This document shows, one piece after another, positions 52,521-61,382 of a stretch of DNA of 64,000 nt. The notes under the pieces are model-generated. The model ran no database searches, was not told the origin of the DNA, and worked only from the letters and a program-made list of their open reading frames with translations. Each line of letters begins with the position of its first letter. Within the stretch, counting starts at the first letter, position 1. Origin of the DNA: Microbacterium sp. 18062. Its GTDB lineage: Bacteria; Actinomycetota; Actinomycetes; Actinomycetales; Microbacteriaceae. The stretch spans positions 1 through 64,000 of the forward strand of contig NZ_CACSKB010000009.1 in the NCBI RefSeq assembly GCF_902706225.1. Direction: 5' to 3'. The position numbers were made by a program, and so were the translations under genes.

Positions 52521-53833
52521 CCGAAGCGTCCGACCTCGTCCCCGAGGCACCGGAACCCGCTGAGGGTTCCGGTGCCCGCCCCGGCCTGAGTCGGCGTGGC
52601 CTGCTCGGGCTGATCGGCGCAGGAACGGCCGGGCTGGCGATCGGAGCCGGGGTCGGGGCGGCGATCACGGCATCCGTGACCGCGTCCGGTGGGGCCTCGA
52701 CGGCGGCGGTCCACCCGTTCTTCGGCGCACACCAGGCGGGGATCACGACCCCGGTGCAGGACCACCTGCACTTCGCCGCCTTCGACGTGGACGACGACAC
52801 CACCCGCGACGAGCTGGTCGCGCTGCTGCAGGACTGGTCGTATGCGGCCGCCCGCATGACGCAGGGGCTCGACGTCAGCGCCTCCGGTGCGGTCGGGGGG
52901 TCCCCGCAGGCGCCGCCCGACGACACCGGCGAGGCGCTCGGACTGCCCGCGAGCGCCCTCACGGTCACCTTCGGCGTCGGTCCGGGACTGTTCGAGAAGG
53001 ACGGCATCGACCGGTTCGGTCTCGCCGCCCGCCGGCCGGCCGAGCTGACGGAGCTGCCCGCCTTCCTCGGGGACGACCTCGACCCGCTCGCCTCCGGCGG
53101 CGATCTGTGCGTGCAGGCCTGCGCCGACGACCCGCAGATCGCCGTGCATGCCGTGCGCAACCTGACCCGGATCGCCTTCGGGCGCGCCACGCTCCGCTGG
53201 TCGCAGCTCGGTTTCGGGCGGACGTCGAAGACGACCGTCGCACAGACCACGCCCCGCAACCTGTTCGGCTTCAAGGACGGCACCGCCAACATCCTCGCCG
53301 ACGACGTCGCGGCCCTCGACGAGCACGTGTGGGTCCCCGCCGCGGACGGTCCGGCGTGGCTCGTCGGCGGCAGCTACCTCGTGGCGCGCCGCATCCGCCA
53401 GACCATCGAGGTGTGGGACCGGCTGCGCCTGGCGGAGCAGGAGCGCACGGTCGGTCGCAGCAAGGGCGAGGGGGCGCCGCTGTCGGGTGGCACGGAGAAC
53501 ACCGACCCGGACTTCGAGGCCGCCGGCGAGAGCGCCTCGCCGGCGATCGACGTCGCCTCGCATGTGCGTCTCGCGCATCCGGACTTCAACGACGGCACGC
53601 GGATGCTGCGCCGCGGCTACAACTTCGTCGACGGGAACGACGATCTCGGCGCGCTCAACGCGGGGCTGTTCTTCCTCTCGTTCCAGAGGTCGCCGCAGCA
53701 GTTCATCACGGTCCAGCGGGCGCTCGCGAAGGATCTGCTCTCGGAGTACCTCCGTCACGTCGGCTCCGGCGTCTGGGCCGTGCCGCCCGGAGCGCGCGAA
53801 GGGTCGTACGTCGGGGCGGGTCTGTTCGCCTGA
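52517..53833 (+). CDS. efeB: Tat-exported DyP-type heme peroxidase EfeB
   Basis: EfeB is the periplasmic-side dye-decolourising peroxidase of EfeUOB, proposed to oxidise Fe(II) or act on heme. The 438-residue protein has a twin-arginine signal (SRRGLLGLIGAG, RR at 26-27). The DyP motif GFKDGTANI carries the distal Asp, and the heme-ligand His is in SHVRLAHP, followed by MLRRGYNF. GTG 52517 overlaps the efeO stop. It completes the operon and ends at the hairpin at 53839. Confidence 0.93.
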   Translation: MTEASDLVPEAPEPAEGSGARPGLSRRGLLGLIGAGTAGLAIGAGVGAAITASVTASGGASTAAVHPFFGAHQAGITTPVQDHLHFAAFDVDDDTTRDELVALLQDWSYAAARMTQGLDVSASGAVGGSPQAPPDDTGEALGLPASALTVTFGVGPGLFEKDGIDRFGLAARRPAELTELPAFLGDDLDPLASGGDLCVQACADDPQIAVHAVRNLTRIAFGRATLRWSQLGFGRTSKTTVAQTTPRNLFGFKDGTANILADDVAALDEHVWVPAADGPAWLVGGSYLVARRIRQTIEVWDRLRLAEQERTVGRSKGEGAPLSGGTENTDPDFEAAGESASPAIDVASHVRLAHPDFNDGTRMLRRGYNFVDGNDDLGALNAGLFFLSFQRSPQQFITVQRALAKDLLSEYLRHVGSGVWAVPPGAREGSYVGAGLFA

Positions 53834-53838
53834 TGCGA

Positions 53839-53862
53839 AGTCTCCCCGGAGGGGGGGAGACT
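53839..53862. terminator. efeUOB terminator, same type as the FKBP terminator
   Basis: Perfect arms AGTCTCCCC (53839-53847) and GGGGAGACT (53854-53862) with a 6-base loop follow the efeB stop by five bases. It separates efeB from the convergent acyltransferase gene and shares its core sequence with 46036-46065. Confidence 0.85.
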
Positions 53863-53870
53863 CAGGTCTG

Positions 53871-55049
53871 TCAGCCGTTCTGGCGTGGATCCGGATGAAG
53901 CGCCGCAGCCCTCGCCCGCGCATCGGATGCAGAAGCGGGCCGGCGGGAGCCGGTCGGGTCGTTGCGATGACCCTCGGCGCCCGCCAGCGCGGGATCGGCG
54001 AACAACCAGTGCCAGCGCGGTTCGACGAGCGGTCGGAAGACCGTGCGCACAGGCTTCGTCGCGAGACCCAGTGCGATCAGGACCGCGGCGACGGAGACGA
54101 CCGGCAGCCAGAACCAGGTGGGGTCGAGCCCGCGGAGGACTCCGGACTCGCGGAACGGGTAGAGCACGAACGAGTGCAGGAGGTAGACGTACATCGTGTA
54201 TTGACCGAAGTGCGTCCACCACGTCGCCGAGCGCGGCAGGAGCACGAAGAACGCGGCGCTGAGGAGCAGGGCGATCGCGATGAGCAGGATCCGCACGCCG
54301 CCCGCCCACCACTGCGTGCCGCCGAGGGCGGCGTACGAGTCCTCGTAGAAGAGCCACGCGCGCAGGTCCATCTCGCGCCACTGATCGATGAACAGCCACG
54401 CGATCGTGCCGGCCACCGCGATGGCGCCGGCCGCGCCCGTGACCAGCCACCACGGGCGCCGGCCGAGCAGATCGGCCCTGGCCACGACGTCGCGCTCGCG
54501 CAGCCACCAGCCGAGGGTGAAGAAGAAGAGCAGCCCGAGCGTCCGCGACAGCGAGAGGGTCGAGTCGACGTTGGGGAGGTAGCCGACGCCGACGGAGACG
54601 ATCGCGGCCCAGAGCACGGGCCACTTCAGCAGCGCGAGGTACGGCAGGACCAGCCGGAAGATGCCGAGCGCCAGCAGGAACCACAGGGTCCACGACGGCT
54701 GTGTCGGGTTGGGATTCGCCTGGCCCTCCACGAGCCACTTGGTGAGCGTCCAGAGCGTCTCGAAGATCAGGTAGGGCAGCAGGATGTCGGTGATGACCCG
54801 TGCCATCTGCCGCCGCCCGAGAGCCCCGGCCTTGGAGAAGTAGCCAGAGATGATCGCGAACGCCGGCATGTGGAACGCGTAGACCACGAGATACACCGCG
54901 AGCGCGACGTCCGAGTCGTAGATGAGGCGCTGGATGGCGTGGCCCAGCACCACGAGCACGATGCACGCGAAGCGCGCGTTGTCCCAGAACGGCACGCGCC
55001 GCCTCGGTCGAGCGGGGGCGGACGCGGCGGCAGGGGTCGGATCGCTCAT
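53871..55049 (-). CDS. membrane acyltransferase (acyltransferase 3 family)
   Basis: A 392-residue multi-pass protein with about ten helices. The N-terminal FWDNARFACIVLVVLGHAI carries the conserved Arg and His of the acyltransferase-3 family, and FHMPAFAIISGYFSK is equally typical. Members O-acylate exported sugars, often fucose, mannans or wall polymers. The C-terminal 30 residues are Arg/Ala-rich and possibly disordered. A TAGGGT -10 box (55064 to 55059) ends nine bases before the ATG. Acceptor unknown. Confidence 0.88.
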   Translation of the reverse strand: MSDPTPAAASAPARPRRRVPFWDNARFACIVLVVLGHAIQRLIYDSDVALAVYLVVYAFHMPAFAIISGYFSKAGALGRRQMARVITDILLPYLIFETLWTLTKWLVEGQANPNPTQPSWTLWFLLALGIFRLVLPYLALLKWPVLWAAIVSVGVGYLPNVDSTLSLSRTLGLLFFFTLGWWLRERDVVARADLLGRRPWWLVTGAAGAIAVAGTIAWLFIDQWREMDLRAWLFYEDSYAALGGTQWWAGGVRILLIAIALLLSAAFFVLLPRSATWWTHFGQYTMYVYLLHSFVLYPFRESGVLRGLDPTWFWLPVVSVAAVLIALGLATKPVRTVFRPLVEPRWHWLFADPALAGAEGHRNDPTGSRRPASASDARARAAALHPDPRQNG

Positions 55050-55155
55050 CGAACCTCGACCCTATCGCCCTGCGGCCGGGACCCGAGGGGGGTTGCCCGA
55101 TGCCGGAGCGCGCTTCCCGGGAATACTCTGGCGAAGGGCGCGTTAGATCCGATAT

Positions 55156-55167
55156 ATTCATCTGAAT
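55156..55167. promoter_or_regulatory. AT-rich palindromic site before the CE1758-type monooxygenase gene
   Basis: ATTCA-TC-TGAAT has perfect 5-base arms within GATATATTCATCTGAATGG, the only AT-rich stretch nearby. It lies about 40 bases before the chosen GTG start and overlaps an in-frame ATG (55166). That argues the site is promoter DNA rather than coding. Confidence 0.4.
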
Positions 55168-55207
55168 GGAAACGGATGCCGCCGCATCCGAGGAGCGGAA
55201 AGAGATC

Positions 55208-56437
55208 GTGACCGAGAACACCACCTGGCCCGGGATGCAGTTCGGCATCTTCACCGTGAGCGACATCACGGAGGACCCGACCACAGGTCGCACGCCGACC
55301 GAGGCCGAGCGAATCCGCGACACCCTCACGATCGCGAAGCACGCGGAGGAAGTGGGGCTCGACGTCTTCGCCCTCGGCGAGCACCACAATCCGCCGTTCT
55401 GGTCGTCCTCCCCGACCACGACCCTCGCCTACATCGCCGCGCAGACCGAGCGCCTGCTGCTGTCGACCGCGACCACGCTCATCACGACGAACGACCCGGT
55501 GAAGGTGGCCGAGGACTTCGCGATGCTGCAGCACGTGTCCGGCGGACGCACCGACCTGATGCTGGGGCGGGGGAACACCGGCCCCGTCTACCCGTGGTTC
55601 GGCAAGGACATCCGGCAGGGACTGCCGCTCGCGCTCGAGAACTACGCGCTGCTGCACAGGCTGTGGCGCGAGGACGTCGTCGACTGGGAGGGCACCTTCC
55701 GCACACCCCTGCAGGGCTTCACCGCGACGCCGCGGCCCCTGGACGGCGTCGCGCCGTTCGTCTGGCACGGCTCCATCCGCACCCCCGAGATCGCCGAGCA
55801 GGCGGCCTACTACGGCGACGGGTTCTTCGCCAACAACATCTTCTGGCCCGCCGAGCACTACCAGCGCCTCATCGGCCTGTACCGCCAGCGCTTCGCGCAC
55901 TACGGCCACGGCACGCCCGAGCAGGCCATCGTGGGCCTGGGCGGCCAGGTTTTCATGCGCGCGAACTCGCAGGACGCGGTGGACGAGTTCCGTCCGTACT
56001 TCGACAACGCCCCCGTCTACGGGCACGGCCCGTCGATGGAGGACTTCACGCAGATGACGCCCCTCACCGTCGGGTCGCCGCAGCAGGTCATCGACCGCTA
56101 CGCCGGCATGCGCGACATCTTCGGCGACTACCAGCGCCAGCTGTTCCTCATGGATCACGCGGGGCTCCCGCTGAAGACGGTGCTCGAGCAGCTCGACATC
56201 CTCGGCGGCGAGGTCGTGCCGGTGCTGCGCCGGGAGCTCGCGCGGAACCGCCCGGTCGAGGTGCCGGACGCGCCGACGCACGCGAACCTCGTCCGCGCCG
56301 CCTACGGCGACGGTCCCGCCCGCCAGGCGCGCCCCCGCGCTAACCGCGGCGACAACCTGACCGCGGGATCGCCCTACGCGGACACGCCCCAGCCCGCCGG
56401 CTCCGCCTTCGGCGCCGCCGCGACCGGGAGCCTCTGA
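55208..56437 (+). CDS. LLM class flavin-dependent oxidoreductase, CE1758 family
   Basis: A luciferase-like monooxygenase of 409 residues. It is the larger member of the conserved CE1758/CE1759 pair known from actinobacteria. Typical text is MQFGIFTVSDITEDPTTG, EHHNPPFWSSSPTT, LSTATTLITTNDPVKVAEDFA and GRTDLMLGRGNTGPVYPWFG. GTG 55208 is preferred to ATG 55166, which sits in the promoter palindrome; GGAAAGAG lies upstream of the GTG. The C-terminal 40 residues are low-complexity. The stop abuts its reductase partner. Substrate unknown. Confidence 0.86.
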   Translation: MTENTTWPGMQFGIFTVSDITEDPTTGRTPTEAERIRDTLTIAKHAEEVGLDVFALGEHHNPPFWSSSPTTTLAYIAAQTERLLLSTATTLITTNDPVKVAEDFAMLQHVSGGRTDLMLGRGNTGPVYPWFGKDIRQGLPLALENYALLHRLWREDVVDWEGTFRTPLQGFTATPRPLDGVAPFVWHGSIRTPEIAEQAAYYGDGFFANNIFWPAEHYQRLIGLYRQRFAHYGHGTPEQAIVGLGGQVFMRANSQDAVDEFRPYFDNAPVYGHGPSMEDFTQMTPLTVGSPQQVIDRYAGMRDIFGDYQRQLFLMDHAGLPLKTVLEQLDILGGEVVPVLRRELARNRPVEVPDAPTHANLVRAAYGDGPARQARPRANRGDNLTAGSPYADTPQPAGSAFGAAATGSL

Positions 56438-57081
56438 TGGCCGGCCGTCGCATCGCCGTCGTCTCGGCCGGGCTCTCGAACCCGTCGTCCACGCGCATGC
56501 TCGCCGACCGGATGCTGGCCGCCACCGTGCGGGAGCTCGCCGCCCGCGACATCCCGGTCGAGGCCGAGACGTTCGAGCTGCGCGACTACGCGCACGACAT
56601 CACGAACAACCTGCTCACCGGCTTCGCCCCGCCCGCGCTGGAGTCGATGATCGCCACGGTCGTCTCGGCGGACGCGCTGATCGTCGTGACCCCGATCTTC
56701 TCCACGAGCTACTCGGGTCTGTTCAAGTCGTTCATCGACGTGCTCGACCCCGACTCGCTGCGCGGAACGCCGGTGCTCATCGGCGCGAACGCGGGCACGC
56801 CGCGGCACTCGCTGGCGATCGACTATGCCATCCGGCCGCTGTTCGCGTACCTGCACGCCGACGCGATGTCGACGGGCGTGTTCGCCGCATCCGCCGACTG
56901 GGGTGGCTCGGAGGACCAGGTCGCCCCGCTCGGCGAGCGGATCGAGAAGGCGGCGCGCGAGCTGGCCGAGGCGATCGCGCGCCGGGAGCCGGCGACCGCG
57001 ACGGATCCGTTCGACCCGGCGAACTACCTCGGCGAGGGGAAGTCCTTCGGACACCTCCTCGGCGGACTCGCGGGGGAGTAG
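56437..57081 (+). CDS. FMN reductase, CE1759 family
   Basis: A 214-residue flavodoxin-like NADPH:FMN reductase. It has VVSAGLSNPSSTRMLAD for the FMN phosphate site and VVTPIFSTSYSGLFKSFID around the flavin. It should deliver reduced FMN to the CE1758-family monooxygenase encoded immediately upstream; the two genes share one base. The pair is a complete two-component monooxygenase. Confidence 0.88.
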   Translation: MAGRRIAVVSAGLSNPSSTRMLADRMLAATVRELAARDIPVEAETFELRDYAHDITNNLLTGFAPPALESMIATVVSADALIVVTPIFSTSYSGLFKSFIDVLDPDSLRGTPVLIGANAGTPRHSLAIDYAIRPLFAYLHADAMSTGVFAASADWGGSEDQVAPLGERIEKAARELAEAIARREPATATDPFDPANYLGEGKSFGHLLGGLAGE

Positions 57082-57116
57082 CGCCCGGCCCCGCGTCCGC
57101 GGGTACCCTCGCCTGG

Positions 57117-57893
57117 GTGGAGACCATCGTCAAGCAGCGAGTCGACGCGCTGCCCGGCTTCTTCGAGGCGGAGGCGGCCGGGCTGCGCTGGCTCGGTGAG
57201 GCGCAGAGCGCGGGCGGTGCCCGGGTCGTGCGGGTGCGGGAGGCGGTCCCGGGACGCATCGAGCTCGAGCGCGTGCGCGAGGGCCGCCCGGATGCGGCGC
57301 GCGCCCGTGCGTTCGGGAGGGCGCTCGCCGTGACGCACCGCGCGGGAGCCGCGGCCTTCGGCGCTCCGCCGACGGGGTGGGAGGGCCCGCTCTTCGTCGG
57401 CAGGCTCGAGCAGCCGAGGGCGAGCGAGACGTCCTGGGGGCGCTTCTACGCCGAGTGCCGGGTGCGGCCGTACTTGGAGCCCGCGCAAGCCAACGGGAAC
57501 CTGTCGCGTTTGGGCGCGGCGCTCGTGCAGCGGGTGTGCGACGTGATCGCGGGCGGACGCTTCGACGACGATGATCCTCCCGCCCGGCTGCACGGTGATC
57601 TGTGGACCGGCAACGTGCTGTGGTCGCCGGACGGGGCCGTGCTGATCGACCCCGCCGCCCACGGCGGGCATCGCGAGACGGACCTGGCGATGCTGCGGCT
57701 GTTCGGATGCCCGTTCCTCGAGGAGATCCTGTCGGGGTACGAGTCCGAGCAGCCGTTCCGCGCGGGCTGGCGCGAGCGCGTTCCGCTGCACCAGCTGCAT
57801 CCGCTCGCCGTCCACGCCGTCGGGCACGGGCCGTCCTACGCAGCGGCGCTGGCGGACGCCGCCCGGCGGGTCGAGCAGCTGCTCGAGGCGTGA
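57117..57893 (+). CDS. fructosamine kinase family protein
   Basis: A 258-residue aminoglycoside-phosphotransferase-like kinase. Fructosamine kinases phosphorylate ketoamines on glycated proteins or amino acids and so start deglycation. The catalytic loop RLHGDLWTGNVLW and the metal-binding DPAAHGGHRETDLAML are diagnostic of the family. The N-terminal nucleotide-binding lobe is shortened compared with the usual 290 residues. A TACCCT -10 box (57104-57109) ends seven bases before GTG 57117, indicating a leaderless mRNA. Confidence 0.88.
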   Translation: METIVKQRVDALPGFFEAEAAGLRWLGEAQSAGGARVVRVREAVPGRIELERVREGRPDAARARAFGRALAVTHRAGAAAFGAPPTGWEGPLFVGRLEQPRASETSWGRFYAECRVRPYLEPAQANGNLSRLGAALVQRVCDVIAGGRFDDDDPPARLHGDLWTGNVLWSPDGAVLIDPAAHGGHRETDLAMLRLFGCPFLEEILSGYESEQPFRAGWRERVPLHQLHPLAVHAVGHGPSYAAALADAARRVEQLLEA

Positions 57894-57906
57894 GACGGAC
57901 GCCGGC

Positions 57907-58854
57907 TCATCGGCGCATCCGCCGACTCTGCGTGGATGCGCTTCTGCGCCAGATCCTGTCCGCCCACCATGCGAACGCCACGGGGATCGCGGCGCTCACG
58001 ATGCCCGAGACCCACCCCTGATCGGTCGCGTTCAGGTCGGTGCGGCCGAGCGCGCCGAGGAGCATCGCGGCGACGTTGTTGACGACGTGCAGGGCGATCG
58101 CCGCCTCCAAGCCCCCCGTGCGCCACGTGATCCAGCCGGTGGCGACGGCGAAGACGCCGACCGACAGCTGACCGGGCAGGTCGTAGTCGTGCCCGAGCAC
58201 GAACAGGGGCACCGGCAGCAGGATGGCCCACGCCGGATGCCGCAGCCAGGCTCCGATCGTCTGCGCGAGCGTGCCCCGGAAGACGTACTCCTCGGCGGCC
58301 GCCTGCAACGGCACCAGCAGCACCACGTGCGCGACGAGCGCCGGTCGGTCCGCGCGAGTCGGGGGTGGGGCGCCTTCGCCGCGCCATGCCGGATCGAACG
58401 CGGCCATCGCGACGAGCGCGACGACGAGGACGACCAGCGCCGGCACCGTGAGGCGCAGCATCCATCGCCAGCGGAGGCGTCCCGCCACCGATGACAGGAG
58501 CCCGATCGGCGCGCACCCCGCGAGGCGGAAGCCGAGGAGCGTCGCCGGCAGCAGCAGGATGATCGCGAGCATCGCGAACGCGAAGTCGGCGGGCCGGTAC
58601 AGGTCGAGCGTGTCGGACACTCCCGGATCGACGCCGGCGACGACCGTCGCGACGGCCACCGTCACGATGCCGACACCGAGGAAGGTCGCATACAGCACGC
58701 CGGACAGCGCGATCCCGAGCAGCGGGCGCCACCTGCCGGGACGGCGCCATCGTGCGGCGAGGCGATGGTACGGCAGGTCTGTCCACGGCGGCGCGGACCC
58801 TGCCCGGGCGACGGCGGGAGGTTCGGACGGCGCGGACGCGGGGGAGTCGGACAT
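57907..58854 (-). CDS. CPBP family intramembrane glutamic endopeptidase
   Basis: A 315-residue protein with about eight helices and the CPBP (CAAX/Abi) motifs: EEYVFRG (near 195), the His in FVLGHDYD and HVVNN. The family includes prenyl-protein processing and bacteriocin-immunity proteases; the role here is unknown. GGAGG precedes the ATG. It is convergent with the fructosamine kinase gene, 13 bases away. Confidence 0.87.
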   Translation of the reverse strand: MSDSPASAPSEPPAVARAGSAPPWTDLPYHRLAARWRRPGRWRPLLGIALSGVLYATFLGVGIVTVAVATVVAGVDPGVSDTLDLYRPADFAFAMLAIILLLPATLLGFRLAGCAPIGLLSSVAGRLRWRWMLRLTVPALVVLVVALVAMAAFDPAWRGEGAPPPTRADRPALVAHVVLLVPLQAAAEEYVFRGTLAQTIGAWLRHPAWAILLPVPLFVLGHDYDLPGQLSVGVFAVATGWITWRTGGLEAAIALHVVNNVAAMLLGALGRTDLNATDQGWVSGIVSAAIPVAFAWWADRIWRRSASTQSRRMRR

Positions 58855-58984
58855 GCCTCCAGCCTCGCGAAGGCCCGCAGGCGACGGATCGGACCGAGGT
58901 GTCGGGTCCGCCGGGGAAGGTCGGATGCCGTCCTGCGACTTTCGGCCGATGCCGCCCGCACGCGCTCCCGCCTACGATGAGCGG

Positions 58985-59965
58985 ATGGCTCGCCCGCACC
59001 CGATCTGGAGCGCGACGTGGCGTCTCCTGCTGGCGACACTCATCGGCGCGGCCGCGTTCGTGGGCGTGTGGAGCGTCGAGATCATGGAGAACCCGGACCT
59101 GCCCCCGGCACCGCTGCTGATCGATCTGGCCCTGGGCGTCGGAGCGCTGATGGCCGTCGGCTTCCGGAACCGGGCGCCGCTGGCGATCGGTCTCGTCGTC
59201 TGCGCCGTCGGCGGCGTCTCCGCGCTCGCGGTCGGGGCGTCGCTGCTGGCGATCGTGTCGTTGTCGGCGCGACGCCGCGCGAGCTGGATCGCAGCCGCCG
59301 TCGGCGTGACGCTCGCATTCGCGCTGGCGTGGCAGGCGGTGGCGGGCGGACTCGGCCTCACCCAGCCCTCCGGCACCGCCGAATGGCTGATGCTCGTCCT
59401 CATCCTGCCGCTCGCGCTCGCCGTGCCGGTGCTCGTCGGAACGAACCTGGGTGCGCGCCGCGCGCTGATCGTGAGTCTGCGCGCGGAGACGGAGCGCGCC
59501 CGCGACGAGCAGGAGGCGCGCGCGGACAGCGCCCGCGTCGCCGAGCGCACGCGCATCGCGCAGGAGCTGCACGACGAGCTCGGTCACCGGCTGTCGCTCA
59601 TCGCGCTGCACGCCGGTGCTCTCGAGTACCGCGACGACGTGCCCGCGGATCGTGCCAGGCAGACCGCGGGAGTCATCCGTGCATCCGCAGAGCAGGCTCT
59701 CCTCGACGTGCGATCGACGCTCGGGATGCTGCGCCGGTCCGGCGTCGACGACGAGCCCTCGCCGGACGTGCGCGAGCGGATCGCGCAGTTGGTGACGGCC
59801 GCGACGGATGCGGGGATGCCGCTGGCGACCCGCCTCGATCCTGGGGTGCAGGCGGCTCTGCTCAAGGACACGCCTCCTGCGGAGCTCGTGGCCGCCGTCC
59901 GGCAGGCCGCCTCGGGCGGGACACCGCTGTCTCCGGCGGTCACCCGCCGTCTCGTGCAGCACTGA
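58985..59965 (+). pseudogene. deletion chimera of a two-component histidine kinase and its response regulator
   Basis: The 326-codon frame begins as a NarX/DesK-type kinase: five or six helices (residues 8-160), then the HisKA_3 motif RTRIAQELHDELGHRLSLIALHAG with the phospho-accepting His. After about residue 285 the text becomes LLKDTPPAELVAAVRQAASGGTPLSPAVTRRLV, which is the receiver C-terminus and linker of a LuxR/NarL response regulator. The frame then stops. The HATPase domain, most of the receiver and the HTH are missing, as expected from one in-frame deletion joining adjacent kinase and regulator genes plus loss of the end. TACGAT ends six bases before ATG 58985. Bases 59966-60203 hold no recognisable gene. 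Confidence 0.82.
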
Positions 59966-60203
59966 GCCCTGCTCGAGCGACACAACGGCGGAGATCGACC
60001 ACGACACGCGGTGCTCGGGCGCCGGGATGGCGGGATGTCGGGCAGGATCCCCGCCGTTGTGCACGGGCCGAACCCGCTGTTGCGCACGGCCGAATACGCC
60101 GTCGTGCACGGGCAGGAGCACGCGCGGTGACGATCGGGTGAACGGTTCGTGATCCGGGGCGCCGCGCTGTCCGCTCGGGCCCTGCACGCGCCACGCTGGA
60201 CGC

Positions 60204-61382
60204 GTGAGAGTCGCGCTGATCGCCGAGTCGTACCTGCCCCACATGAACGGGGTCACCGGATCCGTCCTGCAGGTGCTGCGACATCTCTCGGCGGGCGGGC
60301 ACGAGGTGCTCGTGATCGCCCCTCGGGCGGCCGGCGCCGTCGCTCCGGTCGCGGGCGCCCGCACCGAGCTGCTCGCCTCGCTGCCGTTTCCCGCCTACCC
60401 GCAGGTGCGGGTCGTGGTAGCCCGGGTCGCGCGGATCACGGCGATCCTGCGCTCCTTCCGCCCCGACGTCGTGCACCTCGCCTCGCCCTTCGTGCTCGGC
60501 TGGCAGGCGCTCGCCGCCGCGGACGCCGTGCGCGCCGCATCCGTCGCCGTCTATCAGACCGACGTGATCGCCTATACGCGCAGATACGGGATGCCGCACG
60601 CCACCGCACTCGTCGCCGCTCACGTCGCGCGCCTGCACCAGCGGACCGCGCTCACCCTGGCGCCCTCGACCGCGTCGATGCGCCAGCTCGAGGGACTCGG
60701 TGTCGGCCGGCTGCGGGTGTGGGGCCGGGGCGTGGACGCCGAGAGGTTCCGTCCCGAGCGGCGCAGCGAGTCGTGGCGGGCGCGCGTGGCTCCGGGGCGG
60801 CGAATCGTCGGCTACGTCGGACGGCTCGCGCCGGAGAAGCAGGTCGAGGACCTGACCGCGCTGGCTCCGCTCCCGGGAACGCGCCTGGTGGTCGTCGGCG
60901 ACGGCCCGGCCCGCGCGGCACTGGAGCGCCGGTTGCCGAGCGCGGTGTTCCTCGGTCACCTGTCGGGCGACGCGCTGGCCGAGGCGATGGCGAGCTTCGA
61001 CGTGTTCGTGCATCCGGGGGAGAGCGAGACGTTCGGCCAGACCATCCAGGAGGCTCTCGCCAGCGGCGTTCCGGTCGTGGCCACGGGCAGGGGAGGGCCC
61101 GTCGACCTCGTGCGCTCGAGCATCGACGGCTGGCTCTATCGGCCCGGCGACCTCGCGGATCTGCGCGCGCGGGTCGAGGACCTGATCGGCGACGACGCCA
61201 AGCGTGCCGCGTTCGCCCTCGCGGCGCGCGAGTTGGTGCGGGGCCGCACGTGGGAAGCGCTGTGCGGTCAGCTGCTGGCGCACTACGACGAGGCGCGGAT
61301 GCTGAGCCGGTCGGGGATGCAGCGCGGCGTCTCTCAGTCGAGCCAGCGGTACTCGGACTCGGGCCTTCCCGGCGTGCCGTAG
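60204..61382 (+). CDS. GT4 family glycosyltransferase (MgtA/PimB-like)
   Basis: A 392-residue GT-B glycosyltransferase. The N-terminal domain has MRVALIAESYLPHMNGVTGSV. The C-terminal nucleotide-sugar domain has GYVGRLAPEKQVEDL, VVGDGPARAAL and HPGESETFGQTIQEALASGVPVV with the family-4 E-X7-E element. It resembles actinobacterial alpha-mannosyltransferases (MgtA, PimB) for lipoglycans or mannolipids; donor GDP-mannose is likely but not proven. GTG 60204 gives the conserved start. The last 16 codons lie antisense to the end of the response-regulator gene. Confidence 0.87.
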   Translation: MRVALIAESYLPHMNGVTGSVLQVLRHLSAGGHEVLVIAPRAAGAVAPVAGARTELLASLPFPAYPQVRVVVARVARITAILRSFRPDVVHLASPFVLGWQALAAADAVRAASVAVYQTDVIAYTRRYGMPHATALVAAHVARLHQRTALTLAPSTASMRQLEGLGVGRLRVWGRGVDAERFRPERRSESWRARVAPGRRIVGYVGRLAPEKQVEDLTALAPLPGTRLVVVGDGPARAALERRLPSAVFLGHLSGDALAEAMASFDVFVHPGESETFGQTIQEALASGVPVVATGRGGPVDLVRSSIDGWLYRPGDLADLRARVEDLIGDDAKRAAFALAARELVRGRTWEALCGQLLAHYDEARMLSRSGMQRGVSQSSQRYSDSGLPGVP

